Assembly: GCA_964447285.1 (NCBI GenBank)
Contig: CAYURO010000002.1
Coordinates: 62,001 to 126,000, forward strand
From: CAJBNH01 sp964447285
GTDB taxonomy: Bacteria; Myxococcota_A; UBA9042
Direction of reading: 5' to 3'
Length of the DNA stretch: 64,000 nucleotides
The notes under the pieces are model-generated. The model did no database searches, was not told where the DNA came from, and saw nothing but the letters and a program-made list of their open reading frames with translations. Made by a program: the position numbers and the translations under genes. Positions 8,538 through 17,664 of the stretch are shown here, piece by piece. How positions within the stretch are numbered: the first letter of the stretch is position 1; every line of letters begins with the position of its first letter.

Positions 8538-10595
8538 ATGATCCAGCCCGCCCGCCTGCTTGTGGTCAGCCTGGTGCTGCTTCCCCTGCTCGCGACCTGC
8601 AACAGCTATCCCGTCCACAGCCTGCTCGACAATTTCGAGGTGCGGGTCACCAGCAAGCTGTCGCACAAGGAAGCGGTCAAGCTCGACTTCCTGTGGGTGA
8701 TCGACCACTCGTCGTCGATGTGCCAAGAGCAGCGCGAGCTTGCCAAGGGATTCGACAAGTTCGTGACGAACCTGCAGGCCCTGGGCACGATCGACGCGCA
8801 GATGGCCGTTGTGACGGTGCAGCAGATCTCGGACTTGGGAGGCACGACCGTCGAGACCAATCAGGTCAAGCAGGTCGGCCAGTTCATGCACTCTGCCGCC
8901 ACCGCATTTCCGCCCAACTGCATGGAGCGCGTCCGCCTGCCCTGCACCACGGATTTGCAGTGCACCAAGGCCGTGGTCGAGTACCAGTTCACGTCGGTGG
9001 GGCCGTCGTCGATGTGTCCCGTTGGCGGCACCGGCACCTACGAGAATCCCGTGGGCGGCAACACGAAGTGGAAGTGCGACAAGCCGGGCACCGACCCCCT
9101 GTTGACCAACCTGAACTGCTCGATCAACTCGTATTGCGAGAAGCGGTGCACCAGCGACAAGGAATGTCAGGAGCTGTACGAATCCAACGTGCCCCTCAGT
9201 GAGCGCCGGGCGATCTGCTACATCCCCGGCGGCACCACGCCTGAGAACGCCGGCTGCATGTTCCCGCCCGACACCAAGACCTGCCCGACGTCGGACAAGC
9301 TGCCGCCGGTGCTGAAGTCCCACCCCCTGGACGCCAAGGGCAAGTTGACCAACAAGCCCACCTTGGACCTGTTCAAGTGCATCGCCACCGTGGGCGCTGG
9401 CACCAGCACTGAGTCGAAATTCGAGGGCGGCTTCCGGTCGGCCTGGTACGCACTCGACCCGAACGGCATCAACTGCACCAAGGACAAGACCGGCAAGATC
9501 GACCCGGCCAAGTGCCAGTACAAGCAATTGGTGCGCGACGACGCCTATCTGGTCATCGTGTTCGTCAGCGACGACGACGACTGCTCGGTCAATCTGGACA
9601 TCTCGCTGTCGAACCTGAACGCCGAGGAGAAGAAGGTCATCGTGGGCGATCCCAAGACCGGAAAGGCGGGCATCCTGCCCTCTGAGGTTCAGGATCGCTG
9701 CCAGTCGCTGGGCGATGCGGTCGCCGGCAACAAGGGCCTGAACGAGGGCAACTGCGAGATCCGCAAGGCTGCCAATCCTGCCCTGGTCTGCCTGTCGGAC
9801 TGCGTGAAGTTCAAGGTCGGCTCGGACGACTACGCCAAGTGCATCGCGTCCACCGACAAGAGCATCCTCGAGAGCATCAAGTTCGACACCCGCTTCGCAA
9901 CGGTCAACGATTTCGTCAATCGCTTCCGCTCGTTGAAGTCGGACCCCAGCCGCGTCATGGTGGCCGCCATCACCGGCGACACGCTGTTCAACTCCGGTGC
10001 CAGCGCACTGGCGACCGAGTTCCAGCAGCGCATCGACGTGTCGCAATACTACCGGTCCGTTTTGAAGAACACCGCGCCCAAGCAGGTGCCGTATGTCTGT
10101 CAGGGAGCACGCGGCGAGTCGGGCTACGGGTCGCGCTACATCGCGCTGACCAAGGCCTTTGGCGAAAACGGCATTTTCTACAACATTTGCGAAGGCGAAG
10201 ACTTTGGCCCCGCTCTGACCGAGGTCGCCAACTTGATCCTCGGTCGCGTCATCAAGGTTTGTCTGCCGCACCCGCCGAACTGGGAAGATGGCGTGCCGCT
10301 GATCAAGGTCCTGCGCAAGCGCGGCGGAAAGACCAAGCAGATGGAGTATGTCGAGCACGCGGAGTCGACCAAGCCCGACAGCTTCTACCTCAAGGCCGCC
10401 CCCGACTGCCGCACCAGCGACAGCGGCACCCTGCCCGGCGAGTCCCAGGCGTGCAAATCGACGCGCGACTGCGCGGCCGGTCTGGTGTGCAACGAGGGAC
10501 TCTGCAAGCAGTATGCAGAGGCGATCTACTTCTCTGCGGTACCTGATCCGACCGACGAGATCGAGGTCAACTACGCCGCCGACGTCGGTCTGTAG
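8538..10595 (+). CDS. Lipoprotein with von Willebrand factor A-like domain
   Basis: A 685-residue lipoprotein: basic start, Leu/Val core and LLATC lipobox (Cys about 22), with no Asp at +2. A VWA-type fold starts near residue 50: a strand LDFLWVIDHSSSM carries the MIDAS D-x-S-x-S motif (Asp56), and a later YLVIVFVSDDDDCS strand could supply further metal contacts. Between them is a long Cys-rich insertion (about residues 130-260) with many CxxxC spacings, and the C-terminus ends with a small STRDCAAGLVCNEGLC knot. Predicted role: metal-dependent adhesion or protein binding at the outer membrane or cell surface. The ATG lies within an unrelated longer frame; the signal peptide decides the start. 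The gap to the next gene (10596-10791) holds only a GGTAGTCT element near 10650. Confidence 0.8.
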   Translation: MIQPARLLVVSLVLLPLLATCNSYPVHSLLDNFEVRVTSKLSHKEAVKLDFLWVIDHSSSMCQEQRELAKGFDKFVTNLQALGTIDAQMAVVTVQQISDLGGTTVETNQVKQVGQFMHSAATAFPPNCMERVRLPCTTDLQCTKAVVEYQFTSVGPSSMCPVGGTGTYENPVGGNTKWKCDKPGTDPLLTNLNCSINSYCEKRCTSDKECQELYESNVPLSERRAICYIPGGTTPENAGCMFPPDTKTCPTSDKLPPVLKSHPLDAKGKLTNKPTLDLFKCIATVGAGTSTESKFEGGFRSAWYALDPNGINCTKDKTGKIDPAKCQYKQLVRDDAYLVIVFVSDDDDCSVNLDISLSNLNAEEKKVIVGDPKTGKAGILPSEVQDRCQSLGDAVAGNKGLNEGNCEIRKAANPALVCLSDCVKFKVGSDDYAKCIASTDKSILESIKFDTRFATVNDFVNRFRSLKSDPSRVMVAAITGDTLFNSGASALATEFQQRIDVSQYYRSVLKNTAPKQVPYVCQGARGESGYGSRYIALTKAFGENGIFYNICEGEDFGPALTEVANLILGRVIKVCLPHPPNWEDGVPLIKVLRKRGGKTKQMEYVEHAESTKPDSFYLKAAPDCRTSDSGTLPGESQACKSTRDCAAGLVCNEGLCKQYAEAIYFSAVPDPTDEIEVNYAADVGL

Positions 10596-10791
10596 CCTCT
10601 CGGCCCCCCCCACCGCAAACGCGTGTGGCGCCGCCCCATCCGCTTCTGGTAGTCTTGCGGGAGCCCGGTCCAAGGCCGTTCTTGCATAGACGCAAGCCTT
10701 TCGAACCGTCGCCTGATTCGATGGTGGTGGCCCAACCGCGCCGCCCCTACAACCCGACGCCCGCCCCCGCAAAGGCGAACGGGAGGATACC

Positions 10792-13700
10792 ATGTCGACC
10801 TTGCGCCTTCGACTCGGACTCGCCCTGCTGGCCGTTGTCGCCCTCTCATCCGCTTGCGGCGACGGCTCCACTTTGGTGGGACCTGAGTACGGCAACCCCG
10901 GAGACACCGCTTCGGACGCCCAGGACGTACATCTGGACGCCACCGACATCGTCGACCCCGACATCCTGCCCCCATACTGCGGCGACGGTGTTTGCATGGC
11001 CGACGAGAGCTGCGGCACCTGTGCGACGGACTGTGGCGCCTGCCCGACCCCGTGCGGCAACGGCAAGTGCGAGGCCACCGAGTCGTGTACCGACTGCCCG
11101 CAAGACTGCGGAACATGCGGAGATACCAAGGGTTGCCAGCCCACCGGCCAACCCGGTTGCGAGGGCTGCAGTTGTCAGGACTGCGTCTGCAACGTCGACC
11201 CGTCATGCTGCTCGTCGGCGTGGGACGCGGTGTGCGCCGAACTATGCGGCAAGTGCGGCTCGCCGTGTCAGGCCACCTGTGGCGACGGCAAGTGCGCGCC
11301 CCAATCCGGAGAGAGCTGCACCACCTGCGCCGACGACTGCGGCGCGTGCCCGTCGGTCTGCGGCGACAGCGTCTGCGACCCCGCTGCGGGAGAGGACTGT
11401 GGCACCTGCGCAGCGGACTGCGGCGCGTGCAAGACCTGCGGCGACGGGGTGTGCTCGGCATCGACGGGAGAGAACTGCACGACTTGCAAGGAAGACTGCG
11501 GCGCGTGCCAGCTGTGCGGCGACGGCGTGTGCCAGGCCCAGATCGGCGAGAACTGCACGATGTGCCCCGGCGACTGCGGCGAGTGCTCGGCCGTTTGCGG
11601 TGACATGAAGTGCGAACCCGGCAAGAAGGAAACCTGCCTGACGTGTGCCAAAGACTGCGGCGCCTGCCAGAAGTGCGGCGACGGGGTGTGCGAACCCAGC
11701 TCTGCCGAAAATTGCAGTGTATGTCCGATGGATTGCGGCTCTTGCCCGGCGTGTGGCAACGGCACTTGCGAACCCGCCTTGGGCGAGACCTGCAGCACCT
11801 GCAACAAGGACTGTGGCACGTGTCCCAAGCCCTACTGCGGCGACGGGACCTGCCTCGCGTCGGCGGGCGAGAACTGCTCGAATTGCAAGAAGGACTGCGG
11901 CACCTGCCCGTCCGACTGCGGCGACGGCATCTGCGAGCTGTCGAAGGCTGAGAATTGCCAAACCTGCGGGACCGACTGCGGCCCCTGTCCTCCCGCGTGC
12001 GGCAACGGCGTGTGCGAGGCCACGCTTGGTGAGCAATGCACAACCTGTCCCGGCGACTGCGGAAAGTGCCCGCCGAAATGCGGCAACGGCTCGTGCGACG
12101 TGTTCGCTGGCGAAACGTGCCTGACCTGCTCGGTAGACTGCGGTCAGTGCCCCAACTTCTGCGGCAACAAGCAGTGCGAGGTCGGCTTCGGCGAGACCTG
12201 CGACTCTTGCGCGCTGGACTGCGGCGTCTGCCCCCCCACCTGTGGCGACGGCCAATGCAGCGAGGGCGAGTCGTGCGGCAGCTGCCCCGGCGACTGCGGT
12301 TCCTGCCCTGCCGGCACATGCAAGGGCAAGTGCGGCGGGTGGGACCAGAACTGCTACTGCGACGACGTCTGCACCCAATACGGCGACTGCTGCCCCGACT
12401 ACCAGCAGTGGTGCCAGCAACCCGTCAAGTGCGGCGACGGCGTCTGCACGGCCGGCAAGGAAAGCTGCGCAACCTGCCCCAAGGACTGCGGGATCTGCCC
12501 CACCGTGTGCGGCGACGGCGTGTGCACGGCGAACGCGGAGAGTTGTTCGACCTGTCCGATGGACTGCGGTCCCTGTCAGCCCACCTGCGGCGACGGCATC
12601 TGCATGGCAGGGCTGGAGAACTGCTCGAGCTGCCCGACCGACTGCGGCAGCTGCCCGCCCAAGTGCGGCGACAAGGTGTGCGAGCCGGCCAAGGGCGAGA
12701 CGTGCTCAACCTGCCAGCCTGACTGCGGCGTTTGCCCCACGCCTTGCGGCGACGGCGTTTGCACCGCGGGCAAGGAGAGCTGCTCGACCTGCGCGAAGGA
12801 CTGCGGCACTTGCCCGACCACCTGCGGCGACGGCGTCTGCACCGCGGGCAAGGAGAGCTGCTCGACCTGCGCGAAGGACTGCGGCACTTGCCCGACGGCG
12901 TGCGGCGACGGCGTCTGCTCCGCTGGCAAAGAAACCTGTTTGACCTGCTCCCAGGACTGCGGAATCTGCAAGCCCGTGTGCGGCGACGGCATCTGCGAAA
13001 CGCCCAAGGGCGAGACCTGCAAGACCTGCCAAAATGACTGCGGCGCGTGTGCGACCGGGTGCGAGGCGACGGGCAAGCAGGGCTGCGACGGGTGTTCTTG
13101 CGAGCAATGTGTCTGCTCGACGGACGATTACTGCTGCTCGACGGCGTGGGACGACACCTGCGTCGGCGAGTGCAAGAACCAGTGCGGCGGCAATTGCCCG
13201 ACCGCGTGCGGCGACGGCCAGTGCGACGCGGGTGAGAGCTGCTCCAGCTGCGCCCAGGACTGCGGCGCGTGCCAGCCGGTGTGCGGCGACGGCGCCTGCG
13301 ACGCGGCCTTGGGAGAGAGTTGCACCACCTGCGCCAACGACTGCGGCGTTTGTCCGCCGGTCTGCGGCAACGGCAATTGCGAGCCCGAGGAAGACTGCAA
13401 GACCTGCAACAAGGACTGCGGCGTCTGCCCGCCCGTGTGCGGTGACGGCACCTGCGACTCACCCCACGGCGAGGACTGCGCCAACTGCAAGATCGACTGC
13501 GCTGGGGTCATGTTTTGCCCGCCGACCTGCGGCAACGGCAAGTGCGAGGCTGGCGAGAACTGCAAGGACTGCGCGACCGATTGCGGTCCGTGCTTCCCCG
13601 TGTGCGGCGACGGCCAGTGCGAAGCGTCCAGCTACGACCCCAACCTCAGCGAGACCTGCAAGAACTGCTCGAAGGACTGCGGCACCTGCGGCCCTGTCTG

Positions 13701-14862
13701 CGGCGACGGCATCTGCGCGGACTCCCAAGGCGAGACCTGCACCAACTGCAACATGGACTGCGGCGAGTGCCCGCCCAACGACGGCTGCACCATCACGCCC
13801 AACCCCGGCTGCGGTGGCTGCGCGTGTGAAGCCTGTGTCTGTCAACAAGATCCGTTCTGCTGCCAGGCCGGCTGGGACGCCCCGTGCGTCGACATGTGCC
13901 AGACCAAGCTGTGCGGCGGCTGCGGCGGAACCTGCATTCCCCAGTGCGCGCCCAACACTTGCGGTTCCGACGGTTGCGGCAGCCAGTGCCAGTGCGACGC
14001 CGCCAGCGTGTGCAGCGCCAACGGCGTGTGCGTCCCTGCTCCGTGCAAGTCGGACTTCCAGTGCGCCGACAACGACAAGTGCACCGTCGACTATTGCGCG
14101 TCGGGCACCTGCTTCCACCAGCCGTCGACCTCGCCCGAGTGCTGCCCGGACCAGGACGGCGACACCAAGTGCGACAACGTGGACAACTGCCTGACCACGG
14201 TCAACCCGGACCAGCTGAACACGGATGGTGACAAGCAGGGCGACGCGTGTGACCTGGACGACGACAACGACGGGATCGCCGACAAGTCGGACAACTGCCC
14301 GTTGGTCGTCAACCCGGACCAGAAGGACTCGAACGGCAACGGCACGGGAGACGCCTGCGACGCGAGCAAGCTGCCGTGGACCGAGCTCTTCGACCAGTAC
14401 CTGAAGACCTTTGCGGAGGGCGGCTGGTCGGCGCAAGCACTGCCCGGCTTCAGCCCAGCCAACTGGCAGCTGATCCAAAACAACAAGAGCAACAAGCTCG
14501 CCCAGTTGAGTGCATCGGCCCAGCTCCCGAATTTCGTGTCGGTCAGCGCCTTCTTGGTCAGCCCGGTGATCCAGACCGGCGTCGATCAGGTCGCTGCGTT
14601 GAAGTTCGGCCTGACGTACGCGAACAATGGCGCACCGTTCCCGCTCCCCAGCAACTCGACGCTGTCGGTGCGGCTGTCCAGCGACGGCGGCTCGACATGG
14701 AGCGAGGTCCAGCTGCTCAACGTCACCACGGGCACACAGAACGTCGCGTTCAAGGTGCCACTTGGCGGCAAGGGGCTGATCCAGCTTGGGTTCCAGCTGA
14801 CCTCGACCGCGATGATCGGCACGCCGACGTGGCAGATCGACAACCTGACGCTTGGGTATTAG
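10792..14862 (+). CDS. Giant Cys-rich repeat lipoprotein with somatomedin-B-like and thrombospondin type 3-like modules
   Basis: This lipoprotein has 1356 residues (lipobox SSAC, Cys about 22), a short acidic stalk, then about 30 tandem units of about 26 residues. The unit consensus is CG(D/N)GxCxxxxGExCxxCxxDCGxC, with six or more cysteines each. The array is interrupted three times (after units 2, 23 and 30) by a separate module with the pattern GCxGCxCxxCVCxxDxxCCxxxWDxxC. After unit 15 comes a CKGKC...CYCDDVC...GDCCPDY module (about residues 506-542) whose cysteine pattern matches somatomedin B. Near residue 1120-1190 are Asp-rich calcium-binding thrombospondin type 3-like repeats (DQDGDxxCDNVDNC). 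A final domain of about 160 residues looks like an all-beta lectin-like fold. It is probably a calcium-stiffened extracellular stalk or adhesin. Confidence 0.85.
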   Translation: MSTLRLRLGLALLAVVALSSACGDGSTLVGPEYGNPGDTASDAQDVHLDATDIVDPDILPPYCGDGVCMADESCGTCATDCGACPTPCGNGKCEATESCTDCPQDCGTCGDTKGCQPTGQPGCEGCSCQDCVCNVDPSCCSSAWDAVCAELCGKCGSPCQATCGDGKCAPQSGESCTTCADDCGACPSVCGDSVCDPAAGEDCGTCAADCGACKTCGDGVCSASTGENCTTCKEDCGACQLCGDGVCQAQIGENCTMCPGDCGECSAVCGDMKCEPGKKETCLTCAKDCGACQKCGDGVCEPSSAENCSVCPMDCGSCPACGNGTCEPALGETCSTCNKDCGTCPKPYCGDGTCLASAGENCSNCKKDCGTCPSDCGDGICELSKAENCQTCGTDCGPCPPACGNGVCEATLGEQCTTCPGDCGKCPPKCGNGSCDVFAGETCLTCSVDCGQCPNFCGNKQCEVGFGETCDSCALDCGVCPPTCGDGQCSEGESCGSCPGDCGSCPAGTCKGKCGGWDQNCYCDDVCTQYGDCCPDYQQWCQQPVKCGDGVCTAGKESCATCPKDCGICPTVCGDGVCTANAESCSTCPMDCGPCQPTCGDGICMAGLENCSSCPTDCGSCPPKCGDKVCEPAKGETCSTCQPDCGVCPTPCGDGVCTAGKESCSTCAKDCGTCPTTCGDGVCTAGKESCSTCAKDCGTCPTACGDGVCSAGKETCLTCSQDCGICKPVCGDGICETPKGETCKTCQNDCGACATGCEATGKQGCDGCSCEQCVCSTDDYCCSTAWDDTCVGECKNQCGGNCPTACGDGQCDAGESCSSCAQDCGACQPVCGDGACDAALGESCTTCANDCGVCPPVCGNGNCEPEEDCKTCNKDCGVCPPVCGDGTCDSPHGEDCANCKIDCAGVMFCPPTCGNGKCEAGENCKDCATDCGPCFPVCGDGQCEASSYDPNLSETCKNCSKDCGTCGPVCGDGICADSQGETCTNCNMDCGECPPNDGCTITPNPGCGGCACEACVCQQDPFCCQAGWDAPCVDMCQTKLCGGCGGTCIPQCAPNTCGSDGCGSQCQCDAASVCSANGVCVPAPCKSDFQCADNDKCTVDYCASGTCFHQPSTSPECCPDQDGDTKCDNVDNCLTTVNPDQLNTDGDKQGDACDLDDDNDGIADKSDNCPLVVNPDQKDSNGNGTGDACDASKLPWTELFDQYLKTFAEGGWSAQALPGFSPANWQLIQNNKSNKLAQLSASAQLPNFVSVSAFLVSPVIQTGVDQVAALKFGLTYANNGAPFPLPSNSTLSVRLSSDGGSTWSEVQLLNVTTGTQNVAFKVPLGGKGLIQLGFQLTSTAMIGTPTWQIDNLTLGY
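10978..13930 (+). repeat. Tandem array of about 30 Cys-rich 26-residue coding repeats
   Basis: In-frame units of about 75-81 nt, each starting TGCGGC(G/A)AC. Most have diverged at the DNA level, but the units at 12745-12822 and 12823-12900 are almost identical across 78 nt, pointing to a recent in-frame duplication. There are no CRISPR-like spacers; the array is purely coding. Confidence 0.85.
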
Positions 14863-14874
14863 CCTCCGCGCGCG

Positions 14875-16041
14875 ATGCGCTGCCGTCCCCTCCTTCACGC
14901 CCTGCCCTTGCTGCTTGCCGCCTGCGCCCAAAGCCCGCAGTTGGTGCGTTGGGAAGGTGAGTTTTACGCCACCGAGCACCTGTACTTGGACGGCGGGCAC
15001 ACCGAAGCCGCCACCCGCTATGCCGAATTGCGTCACACCGCCTCCGATCCCCGCGACGCCGATGATGCGGCGCTGATGGCCTGCGAGACACCGTCGCGGG
15101 ACGGGCAGTTTCTGCAGGCCGCCGTCTGCTACGACGCACTGGCCATCGACGCCGACACGCGGGCCACGCGAGCGCGAGCTCTGCTGCACGCGGCTGAGCT
15201 GCGGCTGGACGAGCTCGACCGCGCGCCCGACGCCCTGCGGATGCTGGAGGCGCTGGTCACACGCGCCCCAGAGGAAGCCGCCGCTGCCAGAGCGGTCGAC
15301 GTCCTGGTCCGCTATGCCCGACGTGGGCCAGCACAACGCGACGCGATGATTCAGCGATTCAGGGAGTTGGAGGTGGCCGCCCCCGACTCGGACCTCGCCG
15401 ACAACCTGCTGCTGCGCGCCGCCGAGCTGATGGCCGAGACGGACCGGCCACGGGCCCGCGAGACGGCGCTGGCGTTGCTGCAGCGCCTGCAGGACCGCCA
15501 TGGGCAGGATCCGACGGCCCTGGACGCCCTGATGCTGCAGGCACGGCTGCAGCGGGCCCTTGCGAGGCCACGCGACGAGGCCCGAACCCTGGAACAGGTG
15601 GTGGCGACCTGGGAAACCAGTTTGGTCTTCGGCACCTACACGACGACGGCGCATCTGGACGCCACGCGGCGGCTGGTCGAGCTCTACCGCTACGAGTGGA
15701 AGGACTTGGAGCGGGCCGAGCGGCACATGCGTGAGCTGCCGAAGATGATGATGCACGCTGCAGAGCTGCCGGCCCTGCTGGTCACGCTGGCGGAGATTCA
15801 GGAGGAGCGAGGCCACTTTGGCAACGCGCTGGGCACCTATCGCGAGGTCCTCAGCGTCGTCGAAGCGCGTCGCCGCGAGGAGGTCGCCAACGACCGCCGC
15901 ATCTGCTCTGAGGAACCCGAGCCCGGCGCGCGCCACCGCTGCTTCGCGGACATCGCGACCGTCACGCCTATCGAGCCGCGCGAGACCGCCATCGCCCGCC
16001 AAGCCATCGCCCGCCTGCAACACAGCGAGGGGACGCGATGA
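14875..16041 (+). CDS. Helical-repeat (TPR-like) lipoprotein upstream of an MlaFE-like transporter
   Basis: The 388-residue product starts with a short lipoprotein signal (LLLAAC lipobox, Cys about 20). The rest is rich in Ala, Leu, Arg and Glu with repeated helical pairs such as ALLHAAELRLDEL, ADNLLLRAAELMAE and ALMLQARLQRAL, the look of TPR/Sel1-type solenoids, although no canonical TPR consensus is clear. It starts 12 nt after the giant Cys-rich gene, and its stop overlaps the ATG of the ATPase gene (ATGA). It may therefore be a periplasmic adaptor produced with the transporter, or an assembly factor for the surface protein. Function unknown. Confidence 0.7.
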   Translation: MRCRPLLHALPLLLAACAQSPQLVRWEGEFYATEHLYLDGGHTEAATRYAELRHTASDPRDADDAALMACETPSRDGQFLQAAVCYDALAIDADTRATRARALLHAAELRLDELDRAPDALRMLEALVTRAPEEAAAARAVDVLVRYARRGPAQRDAMIQRFRELEVAAPDSDLADNLLLRAAELMAETDRPRARETALALLQRLQDRHGQDPTALDALMLQARLQRALARPRDEARTLEQVVATWETSLVFGTYTTTAHLDATRRLVELYRYEWKDLERAERHMRELPKMMMHAAELPALLVTLAEIQEERGHFGNALGTYREVLSVVEARRREEVANDRRICSEEPEPGARHRCFADIATVTPIEPRETAIARQAIARLQHSEGTR

Positions 16042-16817
16042 GCCAAGAGGTGGTGCTGCGCGTCAAGGGTCTGGGCAAGCGTTTTGAGGGCGTCTGCGTC
16101 CTGGACGGCATCGACTTCGAGCTGCGTGCGGGAGAGATCGTCGGGCTGATCGGCCCAGGTGGCTCTGGCAAGTCGGTCTTCGTCAAGCTGTGCTGCGGGC
16201 TGCTGACGCCGGACCGTGGCGAAATCGAAGTCTTGGGCCAAAACTTGCGGCAGCTGGCCGAGAAGGACCGGCAGAAGCTGCGCACGCGAATCGGACTTTC
16301 CTTCCAAAATTACGCACTGTTCGACTTCATGACCGTGGGCGAGAACGTCGCGTTTCCGCTGGCGCAGGACGGCGCGGTGGCGGCACCCGAGATCGCCCGC
16401 AGGGTGCAGCAGCGCCTCAACGAGGTCGGTCTGCCACTGGTCGCCGGGCTGATGCCGAACGAGCTGTCGGGCGGGATGCGCAAGCGCGTGGGTCTGGCGC
16501 GGGCGACCATCGCGAACGCCGAGCTTGTGTTCTACGACGACCCCACGGCCGGTTTGGACCCGGTGACGTCGTCCAAGATCTTCAACCTGATTCGAGACTT
16601 GCAGATTGCGCACCGGTCTTCATCGATCATCGTCAGCCACGACGTCGACCGGATGCGCGCCGTGTGCGACCGGTACGTGCTGCTGTACGACTGCCAGATT
16701 CGATTCGCGGGTACCGCCGACGACGCCCTGCGCAGCCGCGATCCCATCGTCCACGAGTTCTTCCAGCGCGATGTCGGCGTCGACCTCTCGTTGGGTCACG
16801 ACGGAGACCCCGCATGA
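16038..16817 (+). CDS. mlaF: ABC transporter ATP-binding protein, MlaF-like (lipid/solvent-tolerance type)
   Basis: ATPase of an MCE-type lipid transporter acting at the inner membrane. 259 residues with Walker A GPGGSGKS (about 39-46), Q-loop in GLSFQNYALFDFMTVGENVAFPL, signature ELSGGMRKRVGLARA, Walker B VFYDDPTAGLDPVTS and the switch His in IIVSHDVDRM. The GMRKRV form of the signature and the DPTAGLDPVTS Walker B are typical of MlaF/Ttg2A rather than of drug or amino-acid ATPases. It overlaps both neighbours by 4 nt and is co-translated with the permease. No MCE-domain (MlaD) gene follows here, so the substrate-binding partner must be elsewhere. Confidence 0.88.
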   Translation: MSQEVVLRVKGLGKRFEGVCVLDGIDFELRAGEIVGLIGPGGSGKSVFVKLCCGLLTPDRGEIEVLGQNLRQLAEKDRQKLRTRIGLSFQNYALFDFMTVGENVAFPLAQDGAVAAPEIARRVQQRLNEVGLPLVAGLMPNELSGGMRKRVGLARATIANAELVFYDDPTAGLDPVTSSKIFNLIRDLQIAHRSSSIIVSHDVDRMRAVCDRYVLLYDCQIRFAGTADDALRSRDPIVHEFFQRDVGVDLSLGHDGDPA

Positions 16818-17602
16818 TCCGTCGCGGCCTCGCCCTGTTGGGCAGCAACTTCCTGGAGGCGTCCGAGATCCTGGGCGGCGTGCTTCTGACGCTCTGGCGC
16901 ATCCTGCGGGCGATGGTGCCGCCGCGGTTCGACGGACCCGAAACCTGGCTGAATTTCTACAAAGTCGGCGTCAAAAGCTATCCCATCGTCATCCTGACCG
17001 CGTTGTTCACCGGCGCCATCATGGTGATCCAGACGGGCGCCTACGTGCGGCAGACGGGCGCCACCGGGCTGCTGGGCTGGGGTGCGGGCTACGCGGTGCT
17101 GGCGGAGATCGGCCCGGTGCTGATTGGCCTGATGTTCTCTGGCCGGGTCGGTGCCAACAACACGGCCGAACTCGGCACGATGAAGGTCACCGAGCAGATC
17201 GACGCGCTGCGGGCACTCGCCATCGATCCGATACACCACCTGGTCGTGCCTCGCTTTCTGGCGATGGTGGTGATGCTGGTGCTGCTGACCGCGCTGGGCG
17301 ACCTGTTCGCATTGATCGGGGGTGCCCTGACCAGTGAGTTGCTGCTGGGCGTCGATTACCGCGTCTTCTTCCGTGGCGTGTTCGAGAGCCAGCTGTTGGG
17401 CGAGTACTACACGGGGCTGGCCAAAGCTGCTTGCTTCGGGTCTTCGATCAGCGTTGTGTCCTGCTATTACGGCCTTTCGGTGGAAGGGGGCGCAACGGGC
17501 GTGGGGCGCGCAGTCAACGGCAGCGTGGTCACCAGCGCGATCGGCATCTTCGTGTTCGACTACCTGATGACGTACCTGGTCAACACGCGCATTGGCGGTT
17601 GA
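16814..17602 (+). CDS. mlaE: MlaE-family ABC permease
   Basis: Inner-membrane permease of the MCE lipid transporter. The ATG overlaps the ATPase stop (ATGA). At 262 residues the length matches MlaE, with about five to six hydrophobic segments and conserved stretches LTALFTGAIMVIQTGAY, EIGPVLIGLMFSGRVGA, ELGTMKVTEQIDALRALAIDP and a C-terminal region with GATGVGRAVNGSVV. The ExGTMxVTEQIDAL motif is diagnostic for the family. It is the last gene of the run beginning at 14875; a gene on the opposite strand converges 62 nt later, and I see no clear terminator in between. Confidence 0.9.
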   Translation: MIRRGLALLGSNFLEASEILGGVLLTLWRILRAMVPPRFDGPETWLNFYKVGVKSYPIVILTALFTGAIMVIQTGAYVRQTGATGLLGWGAGYAVLAEIGPVLIGLMFSGRVGANNTAELGTMKVTEQIDALRALAIDPIHHLVVPRFLAMVVMLVLLTALGDLFALIGGALTSELLLGVDYRVFFRGVFESQLLGEYYTGLAKAACFGSSISVVSCYYGLSVEGGATGVGRAVNGSVVTSAIGIFVFDYLMTYLVNTRIGG

Positions 17603-17664
17603 TGTTCATCTACTGATTATGCGTCAACCCGTCGATGAGCCAGCGCCGACTCAGGTCGTCGACG

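Noticed and set aside
7914..11144. A 1076-codon antisense frame opposite btuCD, the VWA gene and the start of the Cys-rich gene
   Set aside because: It spans several genuine plus-strand genes, is rich in low-complexity Arg/Ala/Gly sequence and results from high-GC codon bias on the other strand.
10978..13930. Regular tandem repeats that might be mistaken for a CRISPR array
   Set aside because: The repeats are in-frame coding units of about 75-81 nt without unique spacers, and there are no cas genes.
13459..16023. An 854-codon minus-strand frame opposite the Cys-rich and TPR-like lipoprotein genes
   Set aside because: No recognisable motif or start signal; it mirrors real coding sequence on the plus strand.
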